From Ornithinimicrobium laminariae (GTDB taxonomy: Bacteria > Actinomycetota > Actinomycetes > Actinomycetales > Dermatophilaceae): DNA of 64,000 nt. The stretch's first letter is position 1, and each line of letters begins with the position of its first letter. Location: positions 620,001 to 684,000 of the forward strand of contig NZ_JAHZSU010000003.1 of the NCBI RefSeq assembly GCF_019457945.1. The letters are read 5' to 3'. Below are positions 35,431-44,333 of the stretch, in pieces. Under the pieces are notes generated by a model. The model saw only the letters and a list, made by a program, of their open reading frames with translations, was not told the origin of the DNA and did not search any database. A program made the translations under genes and the position numbers.

Positions 35431-36353
35431 CCGCGTCACGCGCAGTATGGGCAGTGCTCGCGGCAGCCATCCTCTTCGGCACCACGGGAACGGCACAGGC
35501 TCTTGGACCGACCGACTCATCACCCTTGAGCGTCGGCGCGGCCCGGCTAGTGATCGGTGGGATAGCCCTGCTCGTGCTACTCCCCCTCGTCGGCGGACGG
35601 CGCAGGGAGGCACTCAACTTGTGGAGGACCCCTGGTGGCCTCGTTGCGGGGCTGTGCACCGCCGCATACCAACTCGCGTTCTTTGCCGCCGTCGAACAGA
35701 GCGGTGTCGCGGTCGGCACACTGATCGCTATTGGTAGCGGACCCGTTTTGGCCGGTGGGCTGGGCTTGGTCCTGTTGCGCGAACGACCCAGCCCGGCATG
35801 GGTCGTGGCCACCGCGCTCGCCCTCGTTGGCCTAGTCCTGCTCGTTGGGGGCGGAAGCGGAGCTCAACGGGTCGACGCTCTCGGCATTGGCTTAGCCCTG
35901 GTCGCAGCGATGGCGTATGCCGGATACACCGTTCTCGCCAAACAGCAGATCACTGCTGGTGATCATCCGTCAACCGTCATTGCGGCAGCCTTCGGGCTCG
36001 GCGGGATCGTCCTCATCCCTGTTATGTTCACGGGGCCGCTGGGGTGGTTAGGCCAGCCCAGCGGCCCCGCCCTGGCGCTCTACCTGGGGCTGATCGCCAC
36101 GACAGTCGCCTACCTGCTCTTCGTTCGTGGCCTTGCGGTGTTGCCTGCCGCACCCGTCACGACGTTGATGCTCGCGGAGCCGGTCGTCGCGACAACGCTG
36201 GGTGTCGTCGTGCTGCACGAACAGCTCAGCCTGATCAGCGCCACCGGGGTCGCGCTAATGCTGCTCGGACTGGTCGTGCAGGGGCGTGGAGCCAGCCAAC
36301 CGCCTGAGCCGACTGCCGCACGCGGGCAGACCACTCCCCTACCCGTTGTTTAG
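35427..36353 (+). CDS. EamA-family (DMT) transporter
   Basis: A 308-residue drug/metabolite transporter with about ten transmembrane helices in two EamA repeats (AVWAVLAAAILFGTTGTAQA... and LGIGLALVAAMAYAGYTVLA...). GTG start overlaps tetR by four bases, so a TetR-controlled exporter is likely; the substrate is unknown. A proline-rich tail ends the protein. Its TAG shares bases with the TAA of the convergent dehydrogenase. Confidence 0.88.
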   Translation: MTASRAVWAVLAAAILFGTTGTAQALGPTDSSPLSVGAARLVIGGIALLVLLPLVGGRRREALNLWRTPGGLVAGLCTAAYQLAFFAAVEQSGVAVGTLIAIGSGPVLAGGLGLVLLRERPSPAWVVATALALVGLVLLVGGGSGAQRVDALGIGLALVAAMAYAGYTVLAKQQITAGDHPSTVIAAAFGLGGIVLIPVMFTGPLGWLGQPSGPALALYLGLIATTVAYLLFVRGLAVLPAAPVTTLMLAEPVVATTLGVVVLHEQLSLISATGVALMLLGLVVQGRGASQPPEPTAARGQTTPLPVV

Positions 36354-37510
36354 CCCTTGAGTAGCTGGCGGGCCATCACGACGCGCTGGATCTGGTTAGT
36401 GCCTTCATAAATCTGGGTGATCTTGGCGTCGCGCATCATCCGCTCCACCGGGAAGTCGCGGGTGTAGCCGTATCCACCGAGCAACTGGACCGCGTCGGTC
36501 GTGATTTCCATCGCGGCGTCGGCGGCAAAGCACTTGGCTGCGGCCCCAAAGAAGGTCAGGTCTGGGTCATTGCGTTCGGACTTGGCTGCAGCAACGTAAA
36601 CCATTTGCCGGGCCGCTTCTAGCTTCATCGCCATATCAGCCAGCATGAACTGGATGCCCTGGAAGTCCGCGATAGCCTTGCCAAATTGCTTGCGCTCCTT
36701 GACGTAGTCCAACGCGAAGTCGAGTGCGCCTTGCGCAATGCCGACGGCTTGGGCACCGATGGTGATCCGGGTGTGGTCGAGAGTCCGTAGCGCGATCTTC
36801 AGGCCCTCGCCCTGACTGCCGATCATTCGGTCGCCGGGGATCGTGCAGTTATCGAAGAGCAACTCTGCGGTCGGAGAGCCCTTAATGCCGAGTTTGCGCT
36901 CCTTGGGGCCAACGCTGAAGCCCTCATCGCTGCTTTCGACCACGAACGCGCTGACGTTGCGGCCGCGAGCGCCATCGGGATCAGTCACGGCCATCACGGT
37001 GTAGAAGTCTGAGACACCCGCGTTGGTGATCCACGACTTCTGACCGTTCAGCACGAACGAGCCATCGGCTTGCTCAATCGCCTTGCACTTCATGCCGGCC
37101 GTGTCGCTGCCTGCCCCGGCCTCGGATAGGCCGTAGGAGAACATCGATTCACCGCTGGCCAACTTGGGCAAGTAGCGCTTCTTGATGTCTTCAGAGCCAG
37201 CCAGGATCACCGGCATACTGCCAAGCTTGTTGACGGCGGGGATGAGCGACGACGATGCGCAAGCGCGAGCAACTTCTTCGATCACGATGACCGTTGCGAG
37301 AGCGTCGGCACCCACGCCGTCGTACTCTTCGGCGACGTGCGGCGCGTGGAAGTCAGTTGCCCGCAGCGCGTCATAGGCCTCTTGCGGGAAGACTGCCTCT
37401 TCGTCAACGCGTGCTGCGTGCGGCGCAATCTTGTCGGTGCTGACCTCTCGCACGGCCTCGCGCAGCGCCTCGTGGTCCTCTGAGAGTTGATAAATGTCGA
37501 AATTGCTCAC
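36350..37510 (-). CDS. fadE25: Acyl-CoA dehydrogenase, FadE25-like
   Basis: A 386-residue flavoprotein oxidising acyl-CoA at the alpha-beta bond. FAD/substrate motifs: YGLSEAGAGSDTAGM, KSWITNAG, KERKLGIKGSPTAEL, DHTRITIGAQAVGIAQGAL. The catalytic base is in YEGTNQIQR. Very close by eye to mycobacterial FadE25 and in the same place relative to purE-purK. I place the start at the second GTG (37510) because AAAGG lies eight bases before it; the GTG at 37519 overlaps that Shine-Dalgarno. Chain-length preference unknown. Confidence 0.93.
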   Translation of the reverse strand: MSNFDIYQLSEDHEALREAVREVSTDKIAPHAARVDEEAVFPQEAYDALRATDFHAPHVAEEYDGVGADALATVIVIEEVARACASSSLIPAVNKLGSMPVILAGSEDIKKRYLPKLASGESMFSYGLSEAGAGSDTAGMKCKAIEQADGSFVLNGQKSWITNAGVSDFYTVMAVTDPDGARGRNVSAFVVESSDEGFSVGPKERKLGIKGSPTAELLFDNCTIPGDRMIGSQGEGLKIALRTLDHTRITIGAQAVGIAQGALDFALDYVKERKQFGKAIADFQGIQFMLADMAMKLEAARQMVYVAAAKSERNDPDLTFFGAAAKCFAADAAMEITTDAVQLLGGYGYTRDFPVERMMRDAKITQIYEGTNQIQRVVMARQLLKG

Positions 37511-37597
37511 TTTGCTCACCTTTGAACGGGGCTATCTCTTATCCCCTGATCTTAGAGCGGCAGAGCAACAGGTGCGCTCTCGGGGCACACTGGGCAC

Positions 37598-38032
37598 ATG
37601 CACAACAATCCAGAGACGATCGCTGCCCTGCTGACAACCCCGGCCACGTGGGCGGTGATTGGCTTGTCGACCGACCGATCGCGGACTGCGTTTGAGGTGT
37701 CGGCCTTCTCCAAGAGCACCCTCGGTCACACGATCATCCCGGTGCATCCACGGGCTGAAACGGTTTTTGACCACGAGGGCTTTCGCAATCTAGCCGACGT
37801 CCCCGATGGCACCCAGGTCGACGTCGTGGACTTCTTTGTGAACTCACGCCGCGTCGGTGCCATCGTCGATGAAGCCATCGAGCAAACAGACCGTCTCGGC
37901 ATCAGGGCCCTGTGGTTGCAGTTGGGCGTCATCGACGAGGCCGCAGCCGAGCGTGCGCGCGCAGCCGGGCTGGAGGTCGTAATGGACACCTGCCCCAAGA
38001 TCGAGTGGCCCCGGGTGGCTCGTAGCCGCTAG
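37598..38032 (+). CDS. CoA-binding domain protein (YccU-like)
   Basis: A 144-residue Rossmann-type CoA-binding protein. WAVIGLSTDRSRTAFEVSAF near the N-terminus, HTIIPVHPRAETVFDHEGF, VVDFFVNSRRVGAIVDEAIE and the ending VVMDTCPKIEWPR match the YccU-type family. A single soluble domain. CACACT lies six bases before the ATG and may be a weak leaderless box. Role unknown; divergent from fadE25. Confidence 0.87.
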   Translation: MHNNPETIAALLTTPATWAVIGLSTDRSRTAFEVSAFSKSTLGHTIIPVHPRAETVFDHEGFRNLADVPDGTQVDVVDFFVNSRRVGAIVDEAIEQTDRLGIRALWLQLGVIDEAAAERARAAGLEVVMDTCPKIEWPRVARSR

Positions 38033-38114
38033 CCCCCGCCAATAACCCGCAACCACTAGCCCGTCAGCGATGGGTGAGAAACGCTGTCGGCAGAACTGCA
38101 CGTTGATGGAGGGG

Positions 38115-38621
38115 CTAGCTTCTGAGATCGACAACCATTGTCCCGGGTATGGCCTCAGCGCCAGCATCCTTGAACCCCAGGGATGAGTAGAGGGACCGGG
38201 CGGGGTTGCCTTCCTCGACACTCAGGCTCAAGCGGGAATCGCCACGCGATCGGGCAAAGGCCAGCGCGTCCATCATCAATTGGCGGCCAATTCCTCGGCC
38301 ACGGTGCCGCTCGTCCACACAGACACTGACCTCGCCAATGCCCTCGGCGACGAAGCCATACCCGGGGTCGGTGGCGGGCAACATCAGCACCCAGACGACC
38401 CCGACCCATCGGCTGTCTTGCTCGACAACCACCCCAAAGTCGCCACGCCCGCTGACCAGTCGGGTGTAGTGAGCGAAGGATGGTTCGGCCAGCACGTCAT
38501 CCATGCTGAAGCGCTGGCCTGACCAGTTGAGATTGAGCAGTGTCGCTTCCCGCAGAAGGGCTTCATCGGCTGGCGTCAACTCTCGCTTCAACGGGCCGCC
38601 ACCGCTGCTGGCAAACTCCAT
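38115..38621 (-). CDS. GNAT-family N-acetyltransferase
   Basis: A 168-residue GNAT protein. Acetyl-CoA-binding motif A is VSVCVDERHRGRGIGRQLM, and the C-terminal part (SLSVEEGNPARSLYSSLGF) is typical. AGGAGG precedes the ATG. It follows purE by 17 bases, so it is probably co-transcribed with purK-purE without an evident link to purine synthesis. Acceptor substrate unknown. Confidence 0.88.
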   Translation of the reverse strand: MEFASSGGGPLKRELTPADEALLREATLLNLNWSGQRFSMDDVLAEPSFAHYTRLVSGRGDFGVVVEQDSRWVGVVWVLMLPATDPGYGFVAEGIGEVSVCVDERHRGRGIGRQLMMDALAFARSRGDSRLSLSVEEGNPARSLYSSLGFKDAGAEAIPGTMVVDLRS

Positions 38622-38638
38622 CCGTGCGACCTCCTGGG

Positions 38639-39163
38639 CTACGCGCCTTGTTCGGCAACCTTGGCCCGTAGCGCCTCGCCCTTGGCGTGGGCCTGATCGC
38701 GCAAGTCGTTCGCAAACGTCGTTAATTTCTCGCGCAACGCCAATGCCTCACCGTCGACGCCGGAGGCCAACGTGCGAGCAGCCAACAGCCCAGCATTGCG
38801 AGCTCCAGCCACCGACACCGTCGCCACCGGGATGCCCGCCGGCATCTGCACGATGGAGAGCAGCGAGTCCATGCCATCGAGATACTTCAACGGCACGGGG
38901 ACACCGATCACCGGCAGCACCGTCACGGAGGCCAACATGCCTGGCAGGTGCGCTGCCCCGCCTGCACCAGCGATGATCACTCGCAGGCCGCGATCAGCCG
39001 CGCCAGAGCCATACTCGATCATTTCGTTGGGCATCCGGTGCGCTGAAACAACGTCGGCTTCATAGCTAATACCAAGCTCATCCAGCACCTGTGCGGCGGC
39101 GGACATGACGGGCCAGTCGCTGTCGCTGCCCATCACCAAACCGACTACGGGGTTTTCACTCAT
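38639..39163 (-). CDS. purE: N5-carboxyaminoimidazole ribonucleotide mutase
   Basis: A 174-residue PurE that converts N5-CAIR to CAIR in purine synthesis. MGSDSDW (phosphate and substrate loop), SAHRMPNEM with the catalytic histidine, and [12 protein letters not shown] are all present. The ATG at 39163 has GGAGGG upstream and overlaps purK by eight bases. The upstream open frame (39 residues) belongs to purK in another phase. Confidence 0.96.
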   Translation of the reverse strand: MSENPVVGLVMGSDSDWPVMSAAAQVLDELGISYEADVVSAHRMPNEMIEYGSGAADRGLRVIIAGAGGAAHLPGMLASVTVLPVIGVPVPLKYLDGMDSLLSIVQMPAGIPVATVSVAGARNAGLLAARTLASGVDGEALALREKLTTFANDLRDQAHAKGEALRAKVAEQGA

Positions 39164-40421
39164 CGATGGTTCCCTCCAAAAAGTCACTCGCGTGCCGGGC
39201 CCGGCTGCGCAGGCTGTCCAGGTCGGTGCCACTGACATTGACGTGGCCGATCTTGCGGCCCGGTCGCACTCCCTTGCCATACAGGTGAATCTTCAGGCCA
39301 GGGTCGCGAGCCATCAAGTGTCGGTAGGTCGGATACAACTCGGGGTAATCGCCACCGAGCACGTTGCCCATCACCGTCCACGGCTCACGGGATCGCGTTT
39401 CGCCCAACGGCAGATCAAGGACTGCGCGAAGGTGCTGCTCAAACTGCCCCGTCACGGCGCCATCCATGCTCCAGTGGCCACTGTTGTGTGGGCGCATCGC
39501 GAGTTCGTTGACGACAAACGAAGTCTTGCCGGTGGCCGCGTCGGTGAGCTCAAACAACTCCACCGCCATCACACCAGTCACGCCCAGGTCGCCAGCAATC
39601 CGCAGGGCGGCCTCGGTGGCGACCGTCGCCAAGTCATCGGTCATCTGCGGGGCTGGAGCCAACACCTCGGTGCAGATCCCATTGGTCTGCACGGTCTCCA
39701 CGATCGGCCAGGCCGCCGCCTGCCCGCTAGGGCTACGCGCCACCAGCGCGGCCAACTCGCGGGTGAACTGCACGGCCTCTTCGAGCAACACACCTTCGCT
39801 GAGCGGTCCAGGCTGGCCAACCTGCTCGAGCCACTCAGCAATCTCATCCGCTGATGAAATGACCTTGACGCCCTTGCCGTCATAGCCACCACGCGGAGTC
39901 TTGGCCACCAGCGGCCAACCGCTTCGGGTCGCAAACTCATCGACATCGGCAGCGCTCGTCGCGACACCCCACAGCGGGATCGGGATCTCCATCTCACTCA
40001 GTTTGCGGCGCATGGCGATCTTGTCTTGGGCAAACAGCAACGCTTCGGGGCTGGGATGCAACGGGACGCCATCGGCCTGGAGCGCGGCCAAGACATCAGC
40101 CGGCACATGCTCATGGTCAAAAGTCACAACATCGCACTGGGCGGCAAAGGTCCGCACCGTCTCGATGTCGGTGTGATCCCCCACCGGGCTGTGCGGCACG
40201 ACGAGCGCAGCAGCAGCCGTGGGCATTTCTGCCAGCACCGACAAAGTCAGTGAGAGACCCACGGCCGGTTGCTGACACATACGGGCTAATTGGCCGCCAC
40301 CAATGATGCCGACCACCGGGAAGCCACCCTCGGGACGACGTGGTGCGCTGCCCAGGTCAGGCGTCGGCGCGGGGGCAGAAGTGGACTCGGACTTGGATGC
40401 TGAAGGCGTCGCAGAACTCAC
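39156..40421 (-). CDS. purK: N5-carboxyaminoimidazole ribonucleotide synthase
   Basis: A 421-residue ATP-grasp enzyme making N5-CAIR from AIR, bicarbonate and ATP. N-terminal [25 protein letters not shown]-grasp [26 protein letters not shown] near the metal site; MGNVLGGD. The GTG at 40421 avoids the gtrA coding region, unlike the much longer open frame, and has TAGGCT eight bases upstream. A serine/alanine/proline-rich stretch (about 2-35) precedes the catalytic core. Confidence 0.95.
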   Translation of the reverse strand: MSSATPSASKSESTSAPAPTPDLGSAPRRPEGGFPVVGIIGGGQLARMCQQPAVGLSLTLSVLAEMPTAAAALVVPHSPVGDHTDIETVRTFAAQCDVVTFDHEHVPADVLAALQADGVPLHPSPEALLFAQDKIAMRRKLSEMEIPIPLWGVATSAADVDEFATRSGWPLVAKTPRGGYDGKGVKVISSADEIAEWLEQVGQPGPLSEGVLLEEAVQFTRELAALVARSPSGQAAAWPIVETVQTNGICTEVLAPAPQMTDDLATVATEAALRIAGDLGVTGVMAVELFELTDAATGKTSFVVNELAMRPHNSGHWSMDGAVTGQFEQHLRAVLDLPLGETRSREPWTVMGNVLGGDYPELYPTYRHLMARDPGLKIHLYGKGVRPGRKIGHVNVSGTDLDSLRSRARHASDFLEGTIDE

Positions 40422-40429
40422 GATCAGCC

Positions 40430-40435
40430 AGCCTA
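40430..40435 (-). promoter_or_regulatory. Leaderless -10 box, purK
   Basis: TAGGCT on the minus strand, eight bases before the GTG at 40421. It overlaps the region where the divergent gtrA promoter needs its -35. Confidence 0.45.
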
Positions 40436-40448
40436 CTGGGTGCCCACG

Positions 40449-40454
40449 TATGAT
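40449..40454 (+). promoter_or_regulatory. Leaderless -10 box, gtrA
   Basis: TATGAT, six bases before the GTG at 40461. This near-consensus box argues against the in-frame GTG at 40440. Confidence 0.6.
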
Positions 40455-40460
40455 CGCCCG

Positions 40461-40973
40461 GTGTCGTCCGCCTCCCACCCCTTCGTGATGCGAGTCAAAG
40501 CATGGTTTGACCGCTTCATGCACGAGATCGCCAAGTTTGGTGTCGTGGGGCTGCTGGCGTTCATTCTGGACACGACCCTCTACAACATCTTCGTCTTCGG
40601 GCTGCCCTGGGTGGAAGCACAGGGCCCCATGTCGGATATCCCCCTGCGGGCCAAGATCCTCTCCACCGGGATCGCCACCATCTTTGCCTGGCTCGGCAAC
40701 CGCTATTGGACCTTCCGGCACAGACGGCGCGATGGAGCCTTCCACGAACTCGTGCTCTTCATCTTTTTCAACATCATTGGCTTGGCGATCGCACTGGTCT
40801 GCCTTGGCTTTTCGCGCTATGTCCTCGACCTGCACAGTCAACTCGCCGACAACATCAGCGGCAATGGCGTGGGTCTTGTGCTTGGCACGATTTTCCGGTT
40901 TTGGGCCTACCGGACGTTCGTCTTCACCAAGATGGATCAGCCGACTCAGCGCGAAGGCGCCATCGACACATAA
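40461..40973 (+). CDS. GtrA-family membrane protein
   Basis: A 170-residue four-helix membrane protein of the GtrA/DPMS family, thought to flip or assist polyprenyl-linked sugars. EIAKFGVVGLLAFILDTTLYN begins helix 1; TWLGNRYWTF-like GNRYWTFRHRR and a closing FRFWAYRTFVF are signature segments. GTG start at 40461 from the leaderless promoter. Same position as M. tuberculosis Rv3277 beside purK. The 3' end overlaps the convergent histidine kinase by 28 bases. Confidence 0.9.
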   Translation: MSSASHPFVMRVKAWFDRFMHEIAKFGVVGLLAFILDTTLYNIFVFGLPWVEAQGPMSDIPLRAKILSTGIATIFAWLGNRYWTFRHRRRDGAFHELVLFIFFNIIGLAIALVCLGFSRYVLDLHSQLADNISGNGVGLVLGTIFRFWAYRTFVFTKMDQPTQREGAIDT

Positions 40974-42013
40974 AACGAGAAGCGCGCTAACTCTGGGTCG
41001 TCCAATTCTAGGCGGCCACCGAAAGCTTCTGCTCGTTCTCGGGCCACCGCCAGGCCCAGCCCGGTGCCTTGGCCCGTCGTCACCGCACGGTCAAACACTG
41101 AGCGAGCCAACTCAGTGCTGATGCCGTCGCCATCGTCACTGACTTGGATGAGGGCCGAGGGACCACTGCGCTGGGCTGTGACATAAACCGTGCCACCACC
41201 GTGCTGCAGCGAGTTTTCCACTAACGTGTTCAACACCTGGCTCATCGCGGAGGCGCTAGCTCGGACAATCATGGCTCGCTCGGTGCTGACCTCGATCGAA
41301 CGACCTTCAGCCTGGAATGACGGCGTCCACTCCTGTTCCAGAACCGATAGCACTGTGTCGAGCGAGACCGAACGACCCCCATCGGCGTGACCGGCTCTCG
41401 TGCGGTGCAGTAGGTCATCCACCACGTTAGCGAGACGCTCGGTTTGGCTGATGGCGATCCGCGCCTCAACTTTGGCCTCACCGAGATCGTCGGTATGCCC
41501 GATCTCTTCCAGGCGAAGTAAGAGGGCCGCCAAGGGAGTCCGCAACTGGTGCGAGGCATCTGCCGCGAAAGACCGCTCAGCCGAGAGCGCCCGCGACAGG
41601 CTTAACTGGTTACGCTCCAGAATGCGCCCAATCGAGTCAACCTCTTGCACCCCCGTGGATCGGTCAAAAGCCATCGGTCGCAGCGCGCTCTCCAACTCGC
41701 TCTCGTCTTCAAGGAAGCCTGACGAGCCAAAATCATCGGCTTGTTGCGAGAGCCGCTCCATCGCCGTCGTCACCAATCGTGCAGTGCGGTTCGTCACCGC
41801 GAGAGAGGCAAAAGCCGTCACCGCGACAGTCACGACCAGGGCAACCCCCAGGGCAGTGAACACCCACCAGGTAGGCACCGGAGGAGCGCCAGCCTCGTTG
41901 CGCGCTCGGGCTTCATTGAGCAGAAAATAGAATGCCGCACCCATCACCAGCAGGGCAGAACCCGCGCTGATCCACGCCACTTGGATGCCCAGACGGCGCA
42001 GTATTTGCGGCAT
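40946..42013 (-). CDS. Sensor histidine kinase
   Basis: A 355-residue membrane kinase with two helices (about 11-32 and 50-73) and only a short outer loop, then a HAMP-like stretch. The HisKA domain has H155 (FAADASHQLRTPLAALLLRL), followed by an ATPase domain (TLVENSLQHGGG, DDGDGI, GQGTGLGLAVA). It follows its response regulator by three bases. The tiny outer loop suggests sensing within the membrane or a partner protein; stimulus unknown. Confidence 0.9.
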   Translation of the reverse strand: MPQILRRLGIQVAWISAGSALLVMGAAFYFLLNEARARNEAGAPPVPTWWVFTALGVALVVTVAVTAFASLAVTNRTARLVTTAMERLSQQADDFGSSGFLEDESELESALRPMAFDRSTGVQEVDSIGRILERNQLSLSRALSAERSFAADASHQLRTPLAALLLRLEEIGHTDDLGEAKVEARIAISQTERLANVVDDLLHRTRAGHADGGRSVSLDTVLSVLEQEWTPSFQAEGRSIEVSTERAMIVRASASAMSQVLNTLVENSLQHGGGTVYVTAQRSGPSALIQVSDDGDGISTELARSVFDRAVTTGQGTGLGLAVARERAEAFGGRLELDDPELARFSFYVSMAPSR

Positions 42014-42016
42014 CGA

Positions 42017-42703
42017 TCAGCCTGCTGCGGACTCTGGCTCGTTCTGGAATCGGAAGCCAACACCGCGCACCGTCACCAAGTAGCTCGGGTTGCCTGCGTC
42101 ATCCCCCAGTTTCCGACGCAAGACGGAGATGTGCATGTCAAGGGTCTTGGTGGAGCCAAACCAGCTATCCCAGACCTCTTGCATCAACGTGTCCCGTGAG
42201 ACGACTCGTCCTTCTTCGCGCATCAGCACCCGCAGAAGGTCAAACTCTTTGGCCGTCAGCGAGAGTTCTTGACCGTGGAAGAAGGCCCGCCGTGCGTTGA
42301 CATCAATCGCTACGGGCCGGTCGCCCACCTCGTTGGGGTCAGAGCCGCGGCGCAGCAATGCCCGGACACGGGCCAGCAACTCGGCAAGTCGGAACGGCTT
42401 GGTCACATAGTCATCGGCCCCAGCATCCAGGCCGACCACTGTGTCGACCTCATCGCCACGAGCAGTCAGGATCAAAACGGGTGCGACCAAACCCTCTTGG
42501 CGCAACCGGCGACATACATCGAGCCCGTCGACATAAGGCAAGCCAAGGTCCAGCACCAACAGGTCTGGTGTTTCCTTTTCGGCGCTCTTGAGTGCAGCCC
42601 GTCCATCCGGCGCGACATCCACCAAATAGCCCTCGCGACGCAGTGCGCGGGCTAGTGGTTCGGAGATCGTCTCGTCGTCCTCAGCCAGCAGTACCCGGAT
42701 CAT
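42017..42703 (-). CDS. OmpR/PhoB-family response regulator
   Basis: A 228-residue regulator partnered with the kinase downstream. Receiver: LLAEDDE, phospho-acceptor D52 (LLVLDLGLP), DDYVTKPF. DNA-binding winged helix ends YLVTVRGVGFRF. I start at the ATG at 42703, which yields the canonical MIRVLLAEDDE and lies seven bases after TATGAT; an ATG four codons earlier is also possible. Its start overlaps the end of the enoyl-CoA hydratase gene by 23 bases. Target genes unknown. Confidence 0.9.
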   Translation of the reverse strand: MIRVLLAEDDETISEPLARALRREGYLVDVAPDGRAALKSAEKETPDLLVLDLGLPYVDGLDVCRRLRQEGLVAPVLILTARGDEVDTVVGLDAGADDYVTKPFRLAELLARVRALLRRGSDPNEVGDRPVAIDVNARRAFFHGQELSLTAKEFDLLRVLMREEGRVVSRDTLMQEVWDSWFGSTKTLDMHISVLRRKLGDDAGNPSYLVTVRGVGFRFQNEPESAAG

Positions 42704-43523
42704 GTTCGTCATCATACGTACCTGCAGGCTTTAGTCCCGGCCAGCGCGGCGGGCGCTTCTCAACAAAAGCTGTAATTCCTTCGGCGCGATCAGCCGAAAG
42801 CACCGTGCGCTGCCACCCTTGCCCCTCAATTTCTAGGCCCTGAGCCAGCGGTAGGTCATACCCCTGGCGCAGTGCAGCCTTCGCATTGCGCAAGCCAACC
42901 GGCGAGTTCTTAGCGATGGCTGCAGCAAGGCCCAGTGCCTGCTCACGGGCGTCTCCGGCAGGTGCGACCTCGTCGACAAAGCCGTGCAGCAGCGCAGAGG
43001 CAGCGTCATACCGCCCGGCAGTAAAGATGGCGCGGGCCGCTTTGGCGCTGCCCACCCGCCGGCTCAGCAACTGGGTTCCCCCACCGCCGGGGATCACGCC
43101 GACAGAAACTTCAGGAAGTCCGACCACCGCCGTGTCGCTGGCGACAATGAGGTCACACGACAACGCCAACTCGAACCCGCCGCCGAGAGCGAAGCCCTCA
43201 ACGGCCGCAATCGCTGGCACCGGCAAATTGAGAACTCCGCCGTAGGCACCGGTCGTGATGGTGCGTTGCTGCAGCATTTGCTCATCGGTGAAAGAGTTGC
43301 GCTCCTTCAGGTCGGCACCAACGCAGAATGCTCGCGCCGCCGTGCTGGTCAGCACCACGACAGCCACGCTGGGGTCGGCGCTTAACTCGGCAGTCGCCGC
43401 AGTGATCTGTTGGGCAAACTCAGTCGAGATGGCATTGAGGGCGCCTGGGCGGTCGAGGGCCAACTCGGCAATGGTGCCGTCGTCGCCATGCCGGATGATC
43501 TGAAGCAGCGAGTATTCACTCAT
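42681..43523 (-). CDS. Enoyl-CoA hydratase/isomerase
   Basis: A 280-residue crotonase-fold protein. CoA-binding and oxyanion hole: CVGADLKER and VEGFALGGGFELALSCDLIVA. The catalytic glutamate is in VGLPEVSVGVIPGGGGTQ. Likely hydrates 2-enoyl-CoA in fatty acid or amino acid degradation; chain length unknown. The ending PRWPGLKPAGTYDDEH is an extended tail. A TAGCCT leaderless box precedes the ATG although birA ends only ten bases upstream. Confidence 0.9.
   Translation of the reverse strand: MSEYSLLQIIRHGDDGTIAELALDRPGALNAISTEFAQQITAATAELSADPSVAVVVLTSTAARAFCVGADLKERNSFTDEQMLQQRTITTGAYGGVLNLPVPAIAAVEGFALGGGFELALSCDLIVASDTAVVGLPEVSVGVIPGGGGTQLLSRRVGSAKAARAIFTAGRYDAASALLHGFVDEVAPAGDAREQALGLAAAIAKNSPVGLRNAKAALRQGYDLPLAQGLEIEGQGWQRTVLSADRAEGITAFVEKRPPRWPGLKPAGTYDDEHDPGTAG
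42711..42716 (-). promoter_or_regulatory. Leaderless -10 box, response regulator
   Basis: TATGAT on the minus strand, seven bases before the ATG at 42703 and inside the 3' end of the enoyl-CoA hydratase gene. Confidence 0.45.
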
Positions 43524-43529
43524 GACCGC

Positions 43530-43535
43530 AGGCTA
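43530..43535 (-). promoter_or_regulatory. Leaderless -10 box, enoyl-CoA hydratase
   Basis: TAGCCT on the minus strand, six bases before the ATG at 43523; overlaps the birA stop codon. Confidence 0.45.
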
Positions 43536-44309
43536 GCGCGGGCGCAAATGGACGACATCTCCGGCGTGGTGCACCGACCGCCCTTCACGGCCCTCAATGA
43601 CCAAGGCCCCGCTGGCGTCAATATCGATAGCCGTCCCGATCGCCTCGTCCCCTCCAGGCAGGTGCACACGCACATCCTGACCCAATGTGTGGCACATCGA
43701 CGCGTAGTCCAGGGCAACACCTGCTGGGTCGTGCTCCAGTTGTGTTAAGCCCCGATCAAGCTCCTGCAAGTATGCGGTCAGCCAGTCCTGCGCGAGCGTT
43801 GCCGGGAGTTTTTCCCCGCCTCGAGCAACACGCCACGAGGTCGCGGTTTCGACCGGCAATTCCGCATTGCTCTGGTTGATGTTGAGCCCGGTGCCGATCA
43901 CCACGAGCGGTCCACGGTCGGCGCTCTCGGGGCCAACCTGGGCGAGGATGCCCGCAATCTTGCCCGTGTTTCGCGGGTTTGCTCCGGCCTCTTCAGGCAC
44001 CAAAACGTCATTCGGCCACTTCAATGTGGCAACAATCGGGTACTTCGACTCACGCAATGACCGGACCACCGCCATACCGGTCACCAACGGCACCCAACCC
44101 CACAAGTTTGAGGCCGGGGCAGGCGTCGCACAGCTGACGGCAAGCGTCTGACCAGGAGACATTTCCCAAGCTCGGCCATGCCGTCCATACCCGCCGCGTT
44201 GGTGGTCAGTGACTACGACCGCCCCGGCGACCGGGTTACTCAAGAGTTCTGTGTTTGTTGATTCCAGACTGGAATGCCAAACCGGGCGTGCCCACCTGTG
44301 TGCCATCAC
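43533..44309 (-). CDS. birA: Biotin-[acetyl-CoA-carboxylase] ligase
   Basis: A 258-residue monofunctional (class I) biotin protein ligase without a DNA-binding domain. Biotinyl-AMP loop [27 protein letters not shown] and GTGLNINQS are present; the C-terminal SH3-like domain follows ([18 protein letters not shown]). Divergent from accD5, whose partner AccA3-like subunit needs biotin. Start GTG at 44309 has TAGTCT seven bases upstream; the next codon is ATG, which could serve instead. Confidence 0.93.
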   Translation of the reverse strand: MMAHRWARPVWHSSLESTNTELLSNPVAGAVVVTDHQRGGYGRHGRAWEMSPGQTLAVSCATPAPASNLWGWVPLVTGMAVVRSLRESKYPIVATLKWPNDVLVPEEAGANPRNTGKIAGILAQVGPESADRGPLVVIGTGLNINQSNAELPVETATSWRVARGGEKLPATLAQDWLTAYLQELDRGLTQLEHDPAGVALDYASMCHTLGQDVRVHLPGGDEAIGTAIDIDASGALVIEGREGRSVHHAGDVVHLRPR

Positions 44310-44316
44310 GCAGATG

Positions 44317-44326
44317 AGACTAAGTT
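44317..44326. promoter_or_regulatory. Overlapping divergent leaderless -10 boxes, birA / accD5
   Basis: On the minus strand TAGTCT (44317-44322) lies seven bases before the birA GTG. On the plus strand TAAGTT (44321-44326) lies seven bases before the accD5 ATG at 44334. The two boxes share two bases, so polymerase can occupy only one direction at a time. Confidence 0.55.
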
Positions 44327-44333
44327 GTTGCGC

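Noticed and set aside
40422..40841. N-terminal extension of purK
   Set aside because: Lies antisense to gtrA and is not PurK-like; GTG at 40421 gives the expected length.
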